Assembly (NCBI GenBank): GCA_902463265.1
Contig: CABQEV010000010.1
Location: forward strand, 12,354 to 76,353
DNA: 64,000 bases
Direction: 5' to 3'
DNA from: UMGS1889 sp900556055
GTDB lineage: Bacteria > Bacillota > Clostridia > Oscillospirales > Ruminococcaceae
In this document: piece by piece, positions 15,734 to 24,641 of the stretch
How the letters are laid out: every line of letters begins with the position of its first letter
Position numbering within the stretch: position 1 is the stretch's first letter
The notes under the pieces: model-generated
Seen by the model: the letters and a program-made list of their open reading frames with translations, nothing else
What the model was told of the DNA's origin: nothing
Databases searched by the model: none
Position numbers and translations under genes: made by a program

Positions 15734-18118
15734 TTATTTCAGTTCAACAATAGTAACTCCGTCCTCACCCTCTCCGTATGCACCGGATCGGAAGCTTTTC
15801 ACTGACGGATGATGTCTGAGATGATCCTGTATTCCCTTTCTGAGGATACCTGTACCCTTACCGTGAATTATCGTCACAAGTCCTGCGTTGCTGAGAACTG
15901 CATTGTCAATAAATGCATCGACCTCGTGAACACCCTCATCAACTGCATGACCTCTTATATCAAGCTCCAGCGATGCACGTCTGACAATGTTGCTTGTAAC
16001 GCCTTTTTTGGAAACAACACCCTTTTTAACATTCTGCTTGGGAGCTTCCTCCTGGATAAGACGCAGTCTGTTCACGGCAACCTTTGTTTTCATAACACCA
16101 TACTGCACGAAAACATTTCCGCTCGAATCCGGATCACCTGCGAGAATCCCCTTCTTGTCAATGTCAACAATAAGCACCTTGTCGCCCCTTTTCAGAGGTC
16201 TTGGCAGCTTATAGGAATCATTGCTCTTTTTCATGACGGGATTTGCTTCGTCATACATTTTATCAATAGCATTTCTGCTTGCCGATTTTGCATCAGATGC
16301 CATTTTCGTAAACGCAGGATTGCTCTTCTGCTTTCTGATCTCATTAAGTTCGTCAAGCAGCTTATCCGATTTCATTCGGCAGTCCTCAACTATGCGCATA
16401 GCCTGAACTCTTGCCTTTTCAAATTCGCCTTCCTTTGCGCTCTCAAAAGCTTCCTTTTCGGAATTCAGCTGTGACAGGATCTTTTCATGCTCACGGCGGA
16501 GCTTTTCCGCTTCGCTTCGCTGATTTTCAAGCTCCGTCCTTGTCTTTTCAAGGCGCTCGATAACTTCCTCAAAACGTGTATTTTCGGTGCTGACAAGCTC
16601 TCTCGCATTGTCAATTATGTTTTTCGGAACACCGAGCTTTTCAGATATTGAAAATGCGTTGGATTTACCCGGAGTGCCGACAATGATTCGGTATGTCGGC
16701 TGAAGTGTCTCCGTATCGAATTCGCAGGATGCATTCTGAACGCCGTCCTGTTCGATAGCATACAGCTTCAGCTCCTGATAATGCGTTGTCACCATTATGT
16801 CGCTGCCCTTTTCCTTCATGTCCTCTATAAGCGAAACCGCAAGCGCAGCACCCTCGATCGGATCGGTTCCCGAGCCAAGCTCATCAAGCAGGATAAGTGA
16901 CTTATCATCTGCAAGCTTTAATATCTGAACAACTTCATGGATATGCGATGAGAATGTTGACAGACTTTCTTCGATCGACTGCTGATCGCCTATATCAACG
17001 AGAATATGCCTGAAAACAGAAAGTTTGCTGTCCGATGCCGGTATGAGCATTCCGCACATAGACATTGCCGTAAGAAGTCCGACAGTTTTGAGTGCAACTG
17101 TTTTACCGCCGGTATTCGGACCCGTGATTATCAATGCCTTATATTCACCGCCGAGAGAAACATCAATAGGCACTACCTTACTCTTATCAATGAGCGGGTG
17201 ACGTGCCTTTTTCAGCTCGATCACTCCGTTATCCGACATTATCGGCATGGACGCATGCATTTTTGCGGCAAGATTTGCTTTAGCAAAATAGAGATTTATC
17301 TCAGCGCAGGTCTCATAATCATTGGCGAGCGTGTCAGCCATGTATGCACATTCCGAGGAAAGCACAGCGATTATCCGCTCGATCTCCTCCTGCTCTTTGG
17401 CTTCAAGTATCTTTATATCATTGTTCGCCTCTACAACGGAGATAGGCTCAATAAACAGCGTTGCTCCCGTTGCCGATGCACTGTGTACAAGTCCGGGGAT
17501 CTTTCCTTTATTTTCGGCTTTTACAGGCAGCACAAAGCGTCCGTCACGCATAGTAACGATAGATTCCTGCAAGCTCTTCTGAACTTCTGCGGATTTGACA
17601 AGCTTGTCCAGATTTTCTCTGATCTTTATTCCCGCCTGAGCTATTTTTCGTCTTATTGACGCAAGCTCACTGCTGGCAGTGTCTGCGATCTCATCTTCCG
17701 ACAGGATCGAATCATATATCCTTGTTTCAAGCTGCTTATTGGGACAAAGGCTCTCAAACAGATATCCGATCGAGTTTTCAAGCTCTTCATCGATGCACTG
17801 ATGATTCCATTCGGTCAGAACACGTATCTGGCGCAGCATCTGTGCAATATTCAGCAGCTCTTTAAGCGACAGAGATGCACCCGATTTTGCCCTTGAAACG
17901 GAATCCTTGATGTTTTTGAAATTATAAAACGACGGCGAACCGAATTTAGCCGAAAGGTTCAGACAGTCGTTGGTTTTTTTCAGCTCTTTTGTCACTTCAT
18001 CCAGATCGGACGACGGTTCAAGCGCCAGAGCCATTTCCTTTGTACGTTCGTTTGAAGCCTGTGCTTCAAGCATTTCCAGAATTTTATGTAATTCCAGTGA
18101 TCTGTAATATTTATTCAT
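15734..18118 (-). CDS. mutS2: Endonuclease MutS2
   Basis: A 794-aa MutS2: lever and clamp domains without the mismatch-recognition domain of MutS1, an ABC-type ATPase with Walker A GPNTGGKTV and the LLDELGSGTDP Walker B, a long coiled coil (about 510-620), and a C-terminal Smr nuclease domain with LDIRGHAVDEG and HGKGTGILRKGI. In Bacillus MutS2 works in rescue of collided ribosomes; recombination suppression is also reported. The start at 18118 is ATG with GAGG 9 nt upstream. It follows recO by 18 bp. Confidence 0.95.
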   Translation of the reverse strand: MNKYYRSLELHKILEMLEAQASNERTKEMALALEPSSDLDEVTKELKKTNDCLNLSAKFGSPSFYNFKNIKDSVSRAKSGASLSLKELLNIAQMLRQIRVLTEWNHQCIDEELENSIGYLFESLCPNKQLETRIYDSILSEDEIADTASSELASIRRKIAQAGIKIRENLDKLVKSAEVQKSLQESIVTMRDGRFVLPVKAENKGKIPGLVHSASATGATLFIEPISVVEANNDIKILEAKEQEEIERIIAVLSSECAYMADTLANDYETCAEINLYFAKANLAAKMHASMPIMSDNGVIELKKARHPLIDKSKVVPIDVSLGGEYKALIITGPNTGGKTVALKTVGLLTAMSMCGMLIPASDSKLSVFRHILVDIGDQQSIEESLSTFSSHIHEVVQILKLADDKSLILLDELGSGTDPIEGAALAVSLIEDMKEKGSDIMVTTHYQELKLYAIEQDGVQNASCEFDTETLQPTYRIIVGTPGKSNAFSISEKLGVPKNIIDNARELVSTENTRFEEVIERLEKTRTELENQRSEAEKLRREHEKILSQLNSEKEAFESAKEGEFEKARVQAMRIVEDCRMKSDKLLDELNEIRKQKSNPAFTKMASDAKSASRNAIDKMYDEANPVMKKSNDSYKLPRPLKRGDKVLIVDIDKKGILAGDPDSSGNVFVQYGVMKTKVAVNRLRLIQEEAPKQNVKKGVVSKKGVTSNIVRRASLELDIRGHAVDEGVHEVDAFIDNAVLSNAGLVTIIHGKGTGILRKGIQDHLRHHPSVKSFRSGAYGEGEDGVTIVELK

Positions 18119-18136
18119 ATCAGTATACCTCAAAAG

Positions 18137-18889
18137 TCAAAGTGTATGGTAATAATCAAGACAGGGAAAATTTTTGTCAGGTATGTGTTCAAGAAAATAT
18201 TTTTCCGCAACAGGGCTAAGTTCATTCTGTACCTTATCCGAGATGCGGAAATTGAATACACGTTCAAGATCACAAAGAACAATAAACCTTATCGTATGCA
18301 GCAGTATCGGACTCAGGCGGACATGATACTCGTCCTCATCGCCCTTGAAATGCTTGCTGCACAGAAGCTTTCCCTCTTTTATCAGCAGATAAATATCATC
18401 GCCGTCATATTTAAAGCATTCGGCGCATCCGATAACATTTGGGATATAACCCGTATCTGCCATAAATCTCAGTTCAAAAATACTTTTTATTAGATCGCAG
18501 CTTTTTTCTCCGCTGCAAAGATAGTGCAGCGAATTCAGCATCAGACGCGAAACATCATACGCCGTCTGATTTGCAGTTCCGGTATATCGGCAGATATCCG
18601 CAAGATAACACGCCAGCGTATAGCTTTTTATATCATTGCGCAGTTCATAGAAAATGCGTATGACCTTGCTGCTGTCGAGATAATATCTGCCCTTGTCTAT
18701 CCTTATGCAGAACTTGGAATAAGCAAAAAGCTGAGTAGCAGCTGCATTGCTGCCTGTCAGCTTCATTCCGCCCCTGACGGAAATATTTATTGCTCCGTAT
18801 TCGGGCGAAAGCACGTCTATCGAACGGTTTGCCTCGCCCTGTATCCTAGAATATATAACAAGTCCTGTTGTATTAATTATCATCTGCAT
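18137..18889 (-). CDS. recO: DNA repair protein RecO
   Basis: Mediator that loads RecA with RecR during gap repair. The 250-aa protein has the N-terminal OB fold (TTGLVIYSRIQGEANRSI) and the C-terminal helical domain with a CxxC (CAEC) and a later cysteine typical of zinc-bearing RecO. The start at 18889 has GGGTG 9 nt upstream; GTG 18901 and ATG 18883 are alternatives. It overlaps the yqzL-like gene by 17 bp and sits between era and mutS2. Confidence 0.9.
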   Translation of the reverse strand: MQMIINTTGLVIYSRIQGEANRSIDVLSPEYGAINISVRGGMKLTGSNAAATQLFAYSKFCIRIDKGRYYLDSSKVIRIFYELRNDIKSYTLACYLADICRYTGTANQTAYDVSRLMLNSLHYLCSGEKSCDLIKSIFELRFMADTGYIPNVIGCAECFKYDGDDIYLLIKEGKLLCSKHFKGDEDEYHVRLSPILLHTIRFIVLCDLERVFNFRISDKVQNELSPVAEKYFLEHIPDKNFPCLDYYHTL

Positions 18890-18992
18890 TTTTAGTTTCA
18901 CCCGATATTACGCCTTTATAGCTAAGGTAATCAAGCACGGAACCTGTCTCGCTGAATTTCTGCCATTTGCTTTCATCTTCGGAAATATTCAT
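18873..18992 (-). CDS. YqzL-like small protein
   Basis: A 39-aa open frame starting ATG at 18992 behind GGAGG with 7-nt spacing. It has a tryptophan followed by a phenylalanine and an ETGSVLDYLSYK segment, resembling YqzL-family proteins (WxxFxxTGxxxxYLxYK), which lie between era and recO in Bacillus and clostridia. Length, position and a strong ribosome site support it as real. It overlaps the recO start, suggesting coupled translation. Function unknown. Confidence 0.8.
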   Translation of the reverse strand: MNISEDESKWQKFSETGSVLDYLSYKGVISGETKNADDN

Positions 18993-19037
18993 AGCAAGTC
19001 CTCCATTCAGAAGCTTACTTTATTTATCCCCGAAACG

Positions 19038-19952
19038 TCATTTTATATTAGTGGAATTATTTGATAACCCGAAATTGCGGATAAGTCCTTCCTTGTTTCT
19101 CCAGTCCTCCTTGACCTTTACCCAGCACTGGAGATTGACCTTTATCCTGAAAAAGTTCTCGAGAGATGCCCTTGCGCCCTGTCCTATCTTTTTGAGCATA
19201 GTTCCGTTTTTGCCTATGACCATGCCCTTATGAGAATCTCTTTCGCAGTATATAACGGCAGATATATCAAGTATATCCTCGCCGCCGCTCGTTGTTCTTT
19301 CGCTCATATCCTCGATAGTTACAGCTATTCCGTGCGGAACTTCATCACGCATAAGGCGGAGTATCTGCTCTCTGACCATCTCGCCCGCAAGAACCCTTTC
19401 AGGCTGGTCGGTAAATTTTTCATCGGGGAAATAATGCGGTCCTTCCGTTGCATACTTGGAAACACATTCCTTGACGATCTCAACTCCGTCATTTTCCGTA
19501 ACGCTTATCGGGATTATATCCGCAAAATCATGCAGCTGCATAACAGACGCAATCTTCGCTGCGATCTCCTCTTTATTTTCGATAAGGTCGATCTTATTCA
19601 GCACAAGTATAACGGGGGTTTTCTTTCCGAAGCTTTTTACAAGCTTTTCTTCCTGATCGGTGATCCTCTTTGTGATATCGTGGACCATAATGATAGCATC
19701 GATTCCGCTTATGGATTCTTCGACAGTCTTCATCATATACCCGCTCAGCTTATTTTTCCCTTTGTGAACGCCGGGGGTATCCATAAAGACATACTGAAGC
19801 TCACCTTCAGTCAGTATTCCCGTGATCCTTGTTCGTGTGGTCTGCGTTTTATCGCTTACAGCAGCGATCTTCTCGCCGATTATTGAATTCAGCAGAGAGG
19901 ATTTTCCTGCATTTGTCTGTCCAACTATTGAAACAAAAACTGTTTTAGTCAT
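19038..19952 (-). CDS. era: GTPase Era
   Basis: Essential GTPase of 30S assembly that binds the 3' end of 16S rRNA. The 304-aa protein has G1 GQTNAGKSS, G2 around the TQTTR segment, G3 DTPGVH, G4 NKID, and a C-terminal KH domain with the GMVIGKNGTMLKKIG loop. It lies between ybeY and the yqzL-recO pair, the standard order, though the cdd and dgkA genes often found with ybeY are absent. Confidence 0.96.
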   Translation of the reverse strand: MTKTVFVSIVGQTNAGKSSLLNSIIGEKIAAVSDKTQTTRTRITGILTEGELQYVFMDTPGVHKGKNKLSGYMMKTVEESISGIDAIIMVHDITKRITDQEEKLVKSFGKKTPVILVLNKIDLIENKEEIAAKIASVMQLHDFADIIPISVTENDGVEIVKECVSKYATEGPHYFPDEKFTDQPERVLAGEMVREQILRLMRDEVPHGIAVTIEDMSERTTSGGEDILDISAVIYCERDSHKGMVIGKNGTMLKKIGQGARASLENFFRIKVNLQCWVKVKEDWRNKEGLIRNFGLSNNSTNIK

Positions 19953-20023
19953 AATTATCTTTCCTTTTCCCCGCCGTATCCGGAATAAGCAAAACCTAAG
20001 ACGGCGGAAGCAAGGTCCTGCAT

Positions 20024-20521
20024 TCAGTTCATATCAGCAAAGCTCGCATCTCTCGAAACACCGATAGACGAAAGTATCATTTCTTCCTTTTCATGCATTA
20101 TAGATGCATCAAGCGGAGAAGTCTCATGGTCGTATCCAAGCAGATGAAGCATAGAATGTACTGTAAGGAATCCGACCTCGCGCTCAAGCGAATGACCATA
20201 TATATAAGCCTGTTTTACGGCTGTTTCAAGCGATATAACAACATCTCCGAGCAGGTATGCACCCGTCTCGTTGTTTCTGTCATAATGACCGTCCTCGCCG
20301 AGCGGGAACGACAGAACATCGGTTGACTTGTCCTTATTGCGGTAGATCTTGTTCAGCTGACGGATCTCCTTGTTGTCAACAAAAGAAACGCTTACCTCTG
20401 CATCTCCCTGAAACTTTTCGTATGTAAGCACTGCCTGACAGCAGCGGCGAATAAGCAAACGTAGCTTTACGGGGATCTTTATCTCCGACTGATTGTTTCT
20501 GATATAAACCTTGACTTTCAT
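20024..20521 (-). CDS. ybeY: Endoribonuclease YbeY
   Basis: Metal-dependent single-strand RNase for 16S rRNA 3' maturation and ribosome quality control. The 165-aa protein carries the three-histidine zinc site HSMLHLLGYDH and the STDVLSFPL strand. It is 17 bp downstream of phoH, the usual partner, and 71 bp upstream of era. A shadow frame on the other strand is not coding. Confidence 0.95.
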   Translation of the reverse strand: MKVKVYIRNNQSEIKIPVKLRLLIRRCCQAVLTYEKFQGDAEVSVSFVDNKEIRQLNKIYRNKDKSTDVLSFPLGEDGHYDRNNETGAYLLGDVVISLETAVKQAYIYGHSLEREVGFLTVHSMLHLLGYDHETSPLDASIMHEKEEMILSSIGVSRDASFADMN

Positions 20522-20538
20522 TTTGTTTTTCCCTTCTT

Positions 20539-21489
20539 TTACTTATTTGCCTTTTCATAAGCTCTGATGATATCCTGAACAAGCTTATGGCGGACAACGT
20601 CCTTTTCTGTGAACTTTGTTATAGCAATATCATTTATTCCTTTTAATATGTGCATTGCATCGATAAGTCCCGATTTTCTGCTGTCGGGAAGATCTATCTG
20701 TGTTATGTCTCCCGTAATGACCATTTTGCTGTTAAATCCGAGACGTGTAAGGAACATCTTGAACTGTTCCCTTGTCGTATTCTGTGCTTCATCAAGGATA
20801 ATGAACGCATCATCAAGAGTACGTCCTCGCATATACGCGAGCGGTGCAACTTCAATGCTTCCGCGTTCCATATTCTTCGCAAACGACTCCGCACCCATCA
20901 TATCAAAAAGAGCATCATAAAGAGGTCTGAGATACGGATCGACTTTGTTCTGGAGATCTCCCGGGAGAAATCCCAGCTTCTCGCCTGCTTCAACGGCAGG
21001 TCTTGTAAGGATTATTTTTGTTATCTCATGCGCCTTGAATGCCTTTACAGCCATCGCAACAGCAAGATATGTTTTACCCGTTCCGGCAGGACCGACTCCG
21101 AGCACAATAGTGTTCTTCGAGATAGCGTCAATATACGCCTTCTGACCGACTGTTTTCGGCTTTACTACCTTGCCGCTGACCGTTACGCATATCCCGTCGC
21201 CGCTCAGCTGAGTTATCTGCTTTTCTTCGCCCTCGCTGACCATCTGTGAAACATAGCGTATGCTCTGCTCTGTGACAGCCTCGCCTCTGCGTATCATTCC
21301 GAGCAATGTTTCGACAGCGCTCGCCGCAGATTTCACATTCTGCTCATCACCGTTTATTCTTATATCATTTCCCCTGCTGAGAATACTGACGTTATACTGC
21401 TTTTGCAGAAGATTGACATTAGCGTCATAGCTTCCGAAAAGTGAAATAATATCATCAATATTTTCTACATTTACAGTAATTTCAGACAT
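20539..21489 (-). CDS. phoH: PhoH family ATPase
   Basis: A 316-aa PhoH-like ATPase with an N-terminal KH-like RNA-binding region and the ATPase core: Walker A GPAGTGKTYLA, then TRPAVEAGEKLGFLPGD and Walker B IILDEAQN. The partnership with YbeY suggests a role in RNA metabolism. The start at 21489 has GGAG 7 nt upstream. It follows yqfD by 32 bp, the Bacillus order yqfC-yqfD-phoH-ybeY. Confidence 0.93.
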   Translation of the reverse strand: MSEITVNVENIDDIISLFGSYDANVNLLQKQYNVSILSRGNDIRINGDEQNVKSAASAVETLLGMIRRGEAVTEQSIRYVSQMVSEGEEKQITQLSGDGICVTVSGKVVKPKTVGQKAYIDAISKNTIVLGVGPAGTGKTYLAVAMAVKAFKAHEITKIILTRPAVEAGEKLGFLPGDLQNKVDPYLRPLYDALFDMMGAESFAKNMERGSIEVAPLAYMRGRTLDDAFIILDEAQNTTREQFKMFLTRLGFNSKMVITGDITQIDLPDSRKSGLIDAMHILKGINDIAITKFTEKDVVRHKLVQDIIRAYEKANK

Positions 21490-21521
21490 CTGCATTCTCC
21501 GTTCGTATATAATTATTTGTA

Positions 21522-22754
21522 TTATATCATATTTTTTCTGAAAATAAAAGAGGGTTCTCGCTTTTTTTCAGAAATCGGCTCCTGTTTTTTTGCAAAGATC
21601 TCTCTGTCTGAGCAGATATCGCCTTCCAACGTATATTTTACAACAATTTCAGCATTGTTATCAGTGATATTTCTTTGAATTTCCTTGTTGATAATTTTAA
21701 TATCTTCGCTTTGTATAAAATTATCCTCATATATTTTAATCATTTCTTCAATTTTGGCATATGCAGTATCGCTTTCTATCGTAATATTTTCCGAACGGTA
21801 TATCTGATATTCCGAATTTCTTATGCCTATCGGAAGAGTCAGATTCATAAATCTTATCGGATTTTCAGTCATCGTTATCTCAGCGTCAGCCGTATCGGGC
21901 ACCGAACCCGACGACAGCGGTATCTCCAACCCGCCGAAATACAGCACCCTTCTTGTTATACATTCATCGGGCATTCTTTCCGAGTATGTAAGCGGCTGTG
22001 AAAAAAGCTGCTTTTCCTCATATCTCCCGATGATTTTTCCGCTGGCATGAACGAGCCTTGTAAGACCGTATTTTCCTTCACATGTCCCGCTGATAAGAAG
22101 TTCGTTTTTGCGCACGCCTTCGCCGATCATAGGCACAAGTTCGCCGTTGTAGACCTCGGCATAAACAATCTGCGCATCTCTTGAAGCGACAACATTGCAC
22201 GGCATTTTTGATGACTCTGTTTCAGGCGGATAAACTGTTTCATCTACCTCCGCAATTATCCTGCATCCGACGCTTCGTATCCCTATCCAAGAAAGGTCAT
22301 CCTCGGTTATACGTATCGCACGTTCAACCGAATGAAAATTGACAGTCGGGATAAATGTGCCTGTCCGTATGCCCTGTTCGCTCAGAGCGGCAATTATTGC
22401 ATCTTCGGAAATGTTTTCACAGCCGTAAACCTCAATGTCAAGCACGGTGTTTGACAGCAGAAAAATAAGTGCTGTCCCAAGCAGCACACCTATGTATATC
22501 CCGAATCGCTTTGCGTATCTGATAAGAAGAAAAATTATGCCCCTTTCTTCGCAGATCTCAAACAAAACGCCGTTTTTTGATGCAATAGCTTTTAAAATAT
22601 CAAGATCGCTTCTGTATATCTCAAATGAAACCGCCCCATTCAGATAAACGCAGTTTCTGAACGAGACTGAACTTTCTTTAAGATCATTCAGGAACCTGCC
22701 GATGTCGGGACATACGCATTTTATCTGCATTATTCCTCTCAGACTATCTGTCAT
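21522..22754 (-). CDS. yqfD: Sporulation membrane protein YqfD
   Basis: A roughly 410-aa YqfD-family protein with a transmembrane segment near residues 75-95 (GIYIGVLLGTALIFLLSN) and a long extracytoplasmic region containing EVYGCENISED and WIGIRSVGCRIIAEVDE. In Bacillus it is a sigma-E product needed for efficient sporulation, of unknown mechanism. The start is uncertain: 22754 is 11 nt and 22763 only 2 nt from GGGAG. It overlaps the yqfC end. Confidence 0.88.
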   Translation of the reverse strand: MTDSLRGIMQIKCVCPDIGRFLNDLKESSVSFRNCVYLNGAVSFEIYRSDLDILKAIASKNGVLFEICEERGIIFLLIRYAKRFGIYIGVLLGTALIFLLSNTVLDIEVYGCENISEDAIIAALSEQGIRTGTFIPTVNFHSVERAIRITEDDLSWIGIRSVGCRIIAEVDETVYPPETESSKMPCNVVASRDAQIVYAEVYNGELVPMIGEGVRKNELLISGTCEGKYGLTRLVHASGKIIGRYEEKQLFSQPLTYSERMPDECITRRVLYFGGLEIPLSSGSVPDTADAEITMTENPIRFMNLTLPIGIRNSEYQIYRSENITIESDTAYAKIEEMIKIYEDNFIQSEDIKIINKEIQRNITDNNAEIVVKYTLEGDICSDREIFAKKQEPISEKKREPSFIFRKNMI

Positions 22755-23040
22755 TGCGAACATTTCTCCCTTCTCTTTCAAATTCCACCGATGAGATCTT
22801 TCCGTTTATCACTATGCCGTCCGTATTGAAATCATTGACAATAAGATCACTGCCCCATACGCTTACGGTTACAGTCGCAGTTTTTATCCTTATGTAAACA
22901 TCGTTATATTCAACGATCCTGCGGCAGTTGTCTATCTCAACAATGCTGTCATCGGTTATGCTGACCGATGTCCCGAAATATACCTTCTTTTTATAAAATC
23001 TTGACAGCGTTCTGCTGTATGCATCTCTTATAAGTCCCAT
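22744..23040 (-). CDS. yqfC: Sporulation protein YqfC
   Basis: A 98-aa YqfC-family protein with the conserved central segment ending SVWGSDLIVNDFNTDGIVINGKI. The start MGLIRDAY at 23040 lies 6 nt after GGAGG. It is first in the yqfC-yqfD-phoH-ybeY-era-yqzL-recO-mutS2 run and is divergent from ylbJ. The expected sigma-E site for this strand was not clear to me. Confidence 0.88.
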   Translation of the reverse strand: MGLIRDAYSRTLSRFYKKKVYFGTSVSITDDSIVEIDNCRRIVEYNDVYIRIKTATVTVSVWGSDLIVNDFNTDGIVINGKISSVEFEREGRNVRNDR

Positions 23041-23083
23041 TTTCTTCCTCCGTTTCATTCACAGAATGATGCTCTTTATTGAA

Positions 23084-23112
23084 TTATATTATCGGACAGC
23101 CGTGCATATACT
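23084..23112 (+). promoter_or_regulatory. Sigma-E-like promoter of ylbJ
   Basis: TTATATT (23084-23090), 14-bp spacer, CATATACT (23105-23112). This matches the Bacillus sigma-E pattern (KMATATT, 14 bp, CATACAMT) at all but a few positions. It lies 37 bp before the ylbJ start, and ylbJ is a sigma-E gene in Bacillus. No sigma-A promoter is visible at this position. Confidence 0.6.
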
Positions 23113-23149
23113 CTTATTAAAATTAAAATTACGAAAGGAAGGAGATCTG

Positions 23150-24241
23150 TTGAAAGAAAAAATAAAAACTGCCTCTGTCACCTGCTTTGTCCTTGCGTGC
23201 TGTGTGCTTGCCGTTATCTATTCCAAGGAAACTGCATCGGCTGTAAGGGTCGCATCCGAACGGTGTCTGACAGTCATTATCCCATCATTGTACATATTTA
23301 CCGCACTTTCAGGGCTGCTGATAAAAAGCGGGATCTACAAAGCGATAGGCAGACCGTTCAGCTTTTTTTCACGCCATATTCTCAGAATGAAGGACGAGCA
23401 TTTCGGGATATTCCTCATAAGCTCTTTTGCAGGCTATCCGATAGGTGCAAAGCTTATCTCGGAAATGTATGACAGCGGGAAAATCGAAAAAACAGAAGCG
23501 GAACGGCTTCTGTGCGTCTGCTATTCAAGCGGTCCTCCGTTTCTTATTGGAACTGTCGGAATGTCACTTTTCGGTCCGCAAAATGCGCTCAAAGCAGGGC
23601 TTGCAATGTTCCTTGCGATATTTCTCTGCAGTCTTGCCGCAGCATTTGTACTATTACGCAAAGAACCTGCTCCCCCCGTTTCAGCGGAAAAACTTCATAT
23701 TAAGCTAAGCGCAGATGACTTGGTTTCATCGGTAATAAACGGCGGAAAAAGTATGTTTGTGATATGCGCTGTAATCATTTTTTTTGCAGCATTTGCAGAA
23801 ATTCTTTCTCAGACAGGCATTATCAGGCTCCTGTCTGACTCACTTTCATCAGTCACAGGAATTTTCCCCGAAAAATCAGCTGTACTGATCCGCTCCGTAT
23901 TTGAGATAAGCAATATATCCGAGCTTGATGTTTCATCGGCGGCATTATATCCGGCGGCGGCATCACTGATGTCCTTCGGCGGCATTTGTGTACTTCTTCA
24001 GATCAAAGCAATGGTCGGTAAAAGATTTTCTCTGAAACCCTTTCTGACAGCAAGAATTTTCTGTGCAACACTGTCATATCCTATGGCAAAATTTGTATTT
24101 TGGCTATTAAACATAGATGTTTCTTCATCGGTAATACATAATATATGTGCAGTAAGTCGAGATATTTCACCAATTCCCACTGTATTTTTGTTAATTATGA
24201 CAATTTTGCTCTTGTCAAAAAAAAGTGTAGCCAAATTTTAA
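23150..24241 (+). CDS. ylbJ: Sporulation integral membrane protein YlbJ
   Basis: A 363-aa polytopic membrane protein with about eight hydrophobic segments and two nucleoside-transporter gate-like repeats, fitting YlbJ, required for stable cortex formation in Bacillus. Landmarks are ERCLTVIIPSLYIF, FAGYPIGAKLISE, CYSSGPPFLIGTVG and the second gate-like half with NGGKSMFVICAV. The start is TTG at 23150, with GGAG 5 nt upstream; an ATG at 23066 would precede the sigma-E-like promoter. It ends near the next small gene's promoter. Confidence 0.86.
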   Translation: MKEKIKTASVTCFVLACCVLAVIYSKETASAVRVASERCLTVIIPSLYIFTALSGLLIKSGIYKAIGRPFSFFSRHILRMKDEHFGIFLISSFAGYPIGAKLISEMYDSGKIEKTEAERLLCVCYSSGPPFLIGTVGMSLFGPQNALKAGLAMFLAIFLCSLAAAFVLLRKEPAPPVSAEKLHIKLSADDLVSSVINGGKSMFVICAVIIFFAAFAEILSQTGIIRLLSDSLSSVTGIFPEKSAVLIRSVFEISNISELDVSSAALYPAAASLMSFGGICVLLQIKAMVGKRFSLKPFLTARIFCATLSYPMAKFVFWLLNIDVSSSVIHNICAVSRDISPIPTVFLLIMTILLLSKKSVAKF

Positions 24242-24304
24242 ATTATGTGTTATAATAAACATAAAGAGAGATATATCACACCCTAAGAAAGGAATGTTAT
24301 ACAT

Positions 24305-24517
24305 ATGGCAAAGAAAAAATTATTCGGAAATGAAATCACTCCACAGTGCCAGTATTGTCACTTCGGAAGCAGAGCAAAGGACGGCAACAAAGTCCTCTGT
24401 GAAAAGAGAGGTCTTGTTCCCGGTGACGGTTCATGTCCTAAATTTGTTTATTCACCTCTGAAAAGGATCCCGGTAAAGCAGCTGCATATTCCCGGAAACT
24501 TTGACGACGAAAACTGA
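24305..24517 (+). CDS. Small Cys-containing conserved protein of unknown function
   Basis: A 70-aa basic protein with a CxxC (CQYC) followed by two single cysteines in EKRG and GSCPKF contexts, which could bind zinc or an iron-sulfur centre. It ends with proline-rich SPLKRIPVKQLHIPGNF. I recognise this pattern (LFGN near the start, CxYC, PLKR) from small uncharacterised proteins of clostridia. AAAGGA lies 10 nt before the ATG and a clear terminator follows, so it is monocistronic. Function unknown. Confidence 0.78.
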   Translation: MAKKKLFGNEITPQCQYCHFGSRAKDGNKVLCEKRGLVPGDGSCPKFVYSPLKRIPVKQLHIPGNFDDEN

Positions 24518-24534
24518 GTTTTTAGCTGATCAAA

Positions 24535-24565
24535 ATGAGCCTGATAGATTTCAGGCTCATTTTTC
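24535..24565 (+). terminator. Intrinsic terminator of the small Cys protein gene
   Basis: ATGAGCCTGA and TCAGGCTCAT form a 10-bp perfect stem with a 6-nt loop, followed by TTTTTC. Confidence 0.9.
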
Positions 24566-24573
24566 ACATATTG

Positions 24574-24616
24574 AAGTCATAAAAAAATGACTTTTCGCCT
24601 TTCCGAATGGTATAAT
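24574..24616 (+). promoter_or_regulatory. Promoter with overlapping inverted repeat before the PocR-type sensor
   Basis: AAGTCAT (24574-24580), six A, then ATGACTT (24587-24593) is a perfect 7-bp inverted repeat. ATGACT (24587-24592) could be a -35 element, 18 bp before TATAAT at 24611-24616. An inverted repeat over the -35 is a typical operator position, but the binding protein is unknown. Confidence 0.5.
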
Positions 24617-24641
24617 AAAAACATTGAAATTAAGGAGCGCA

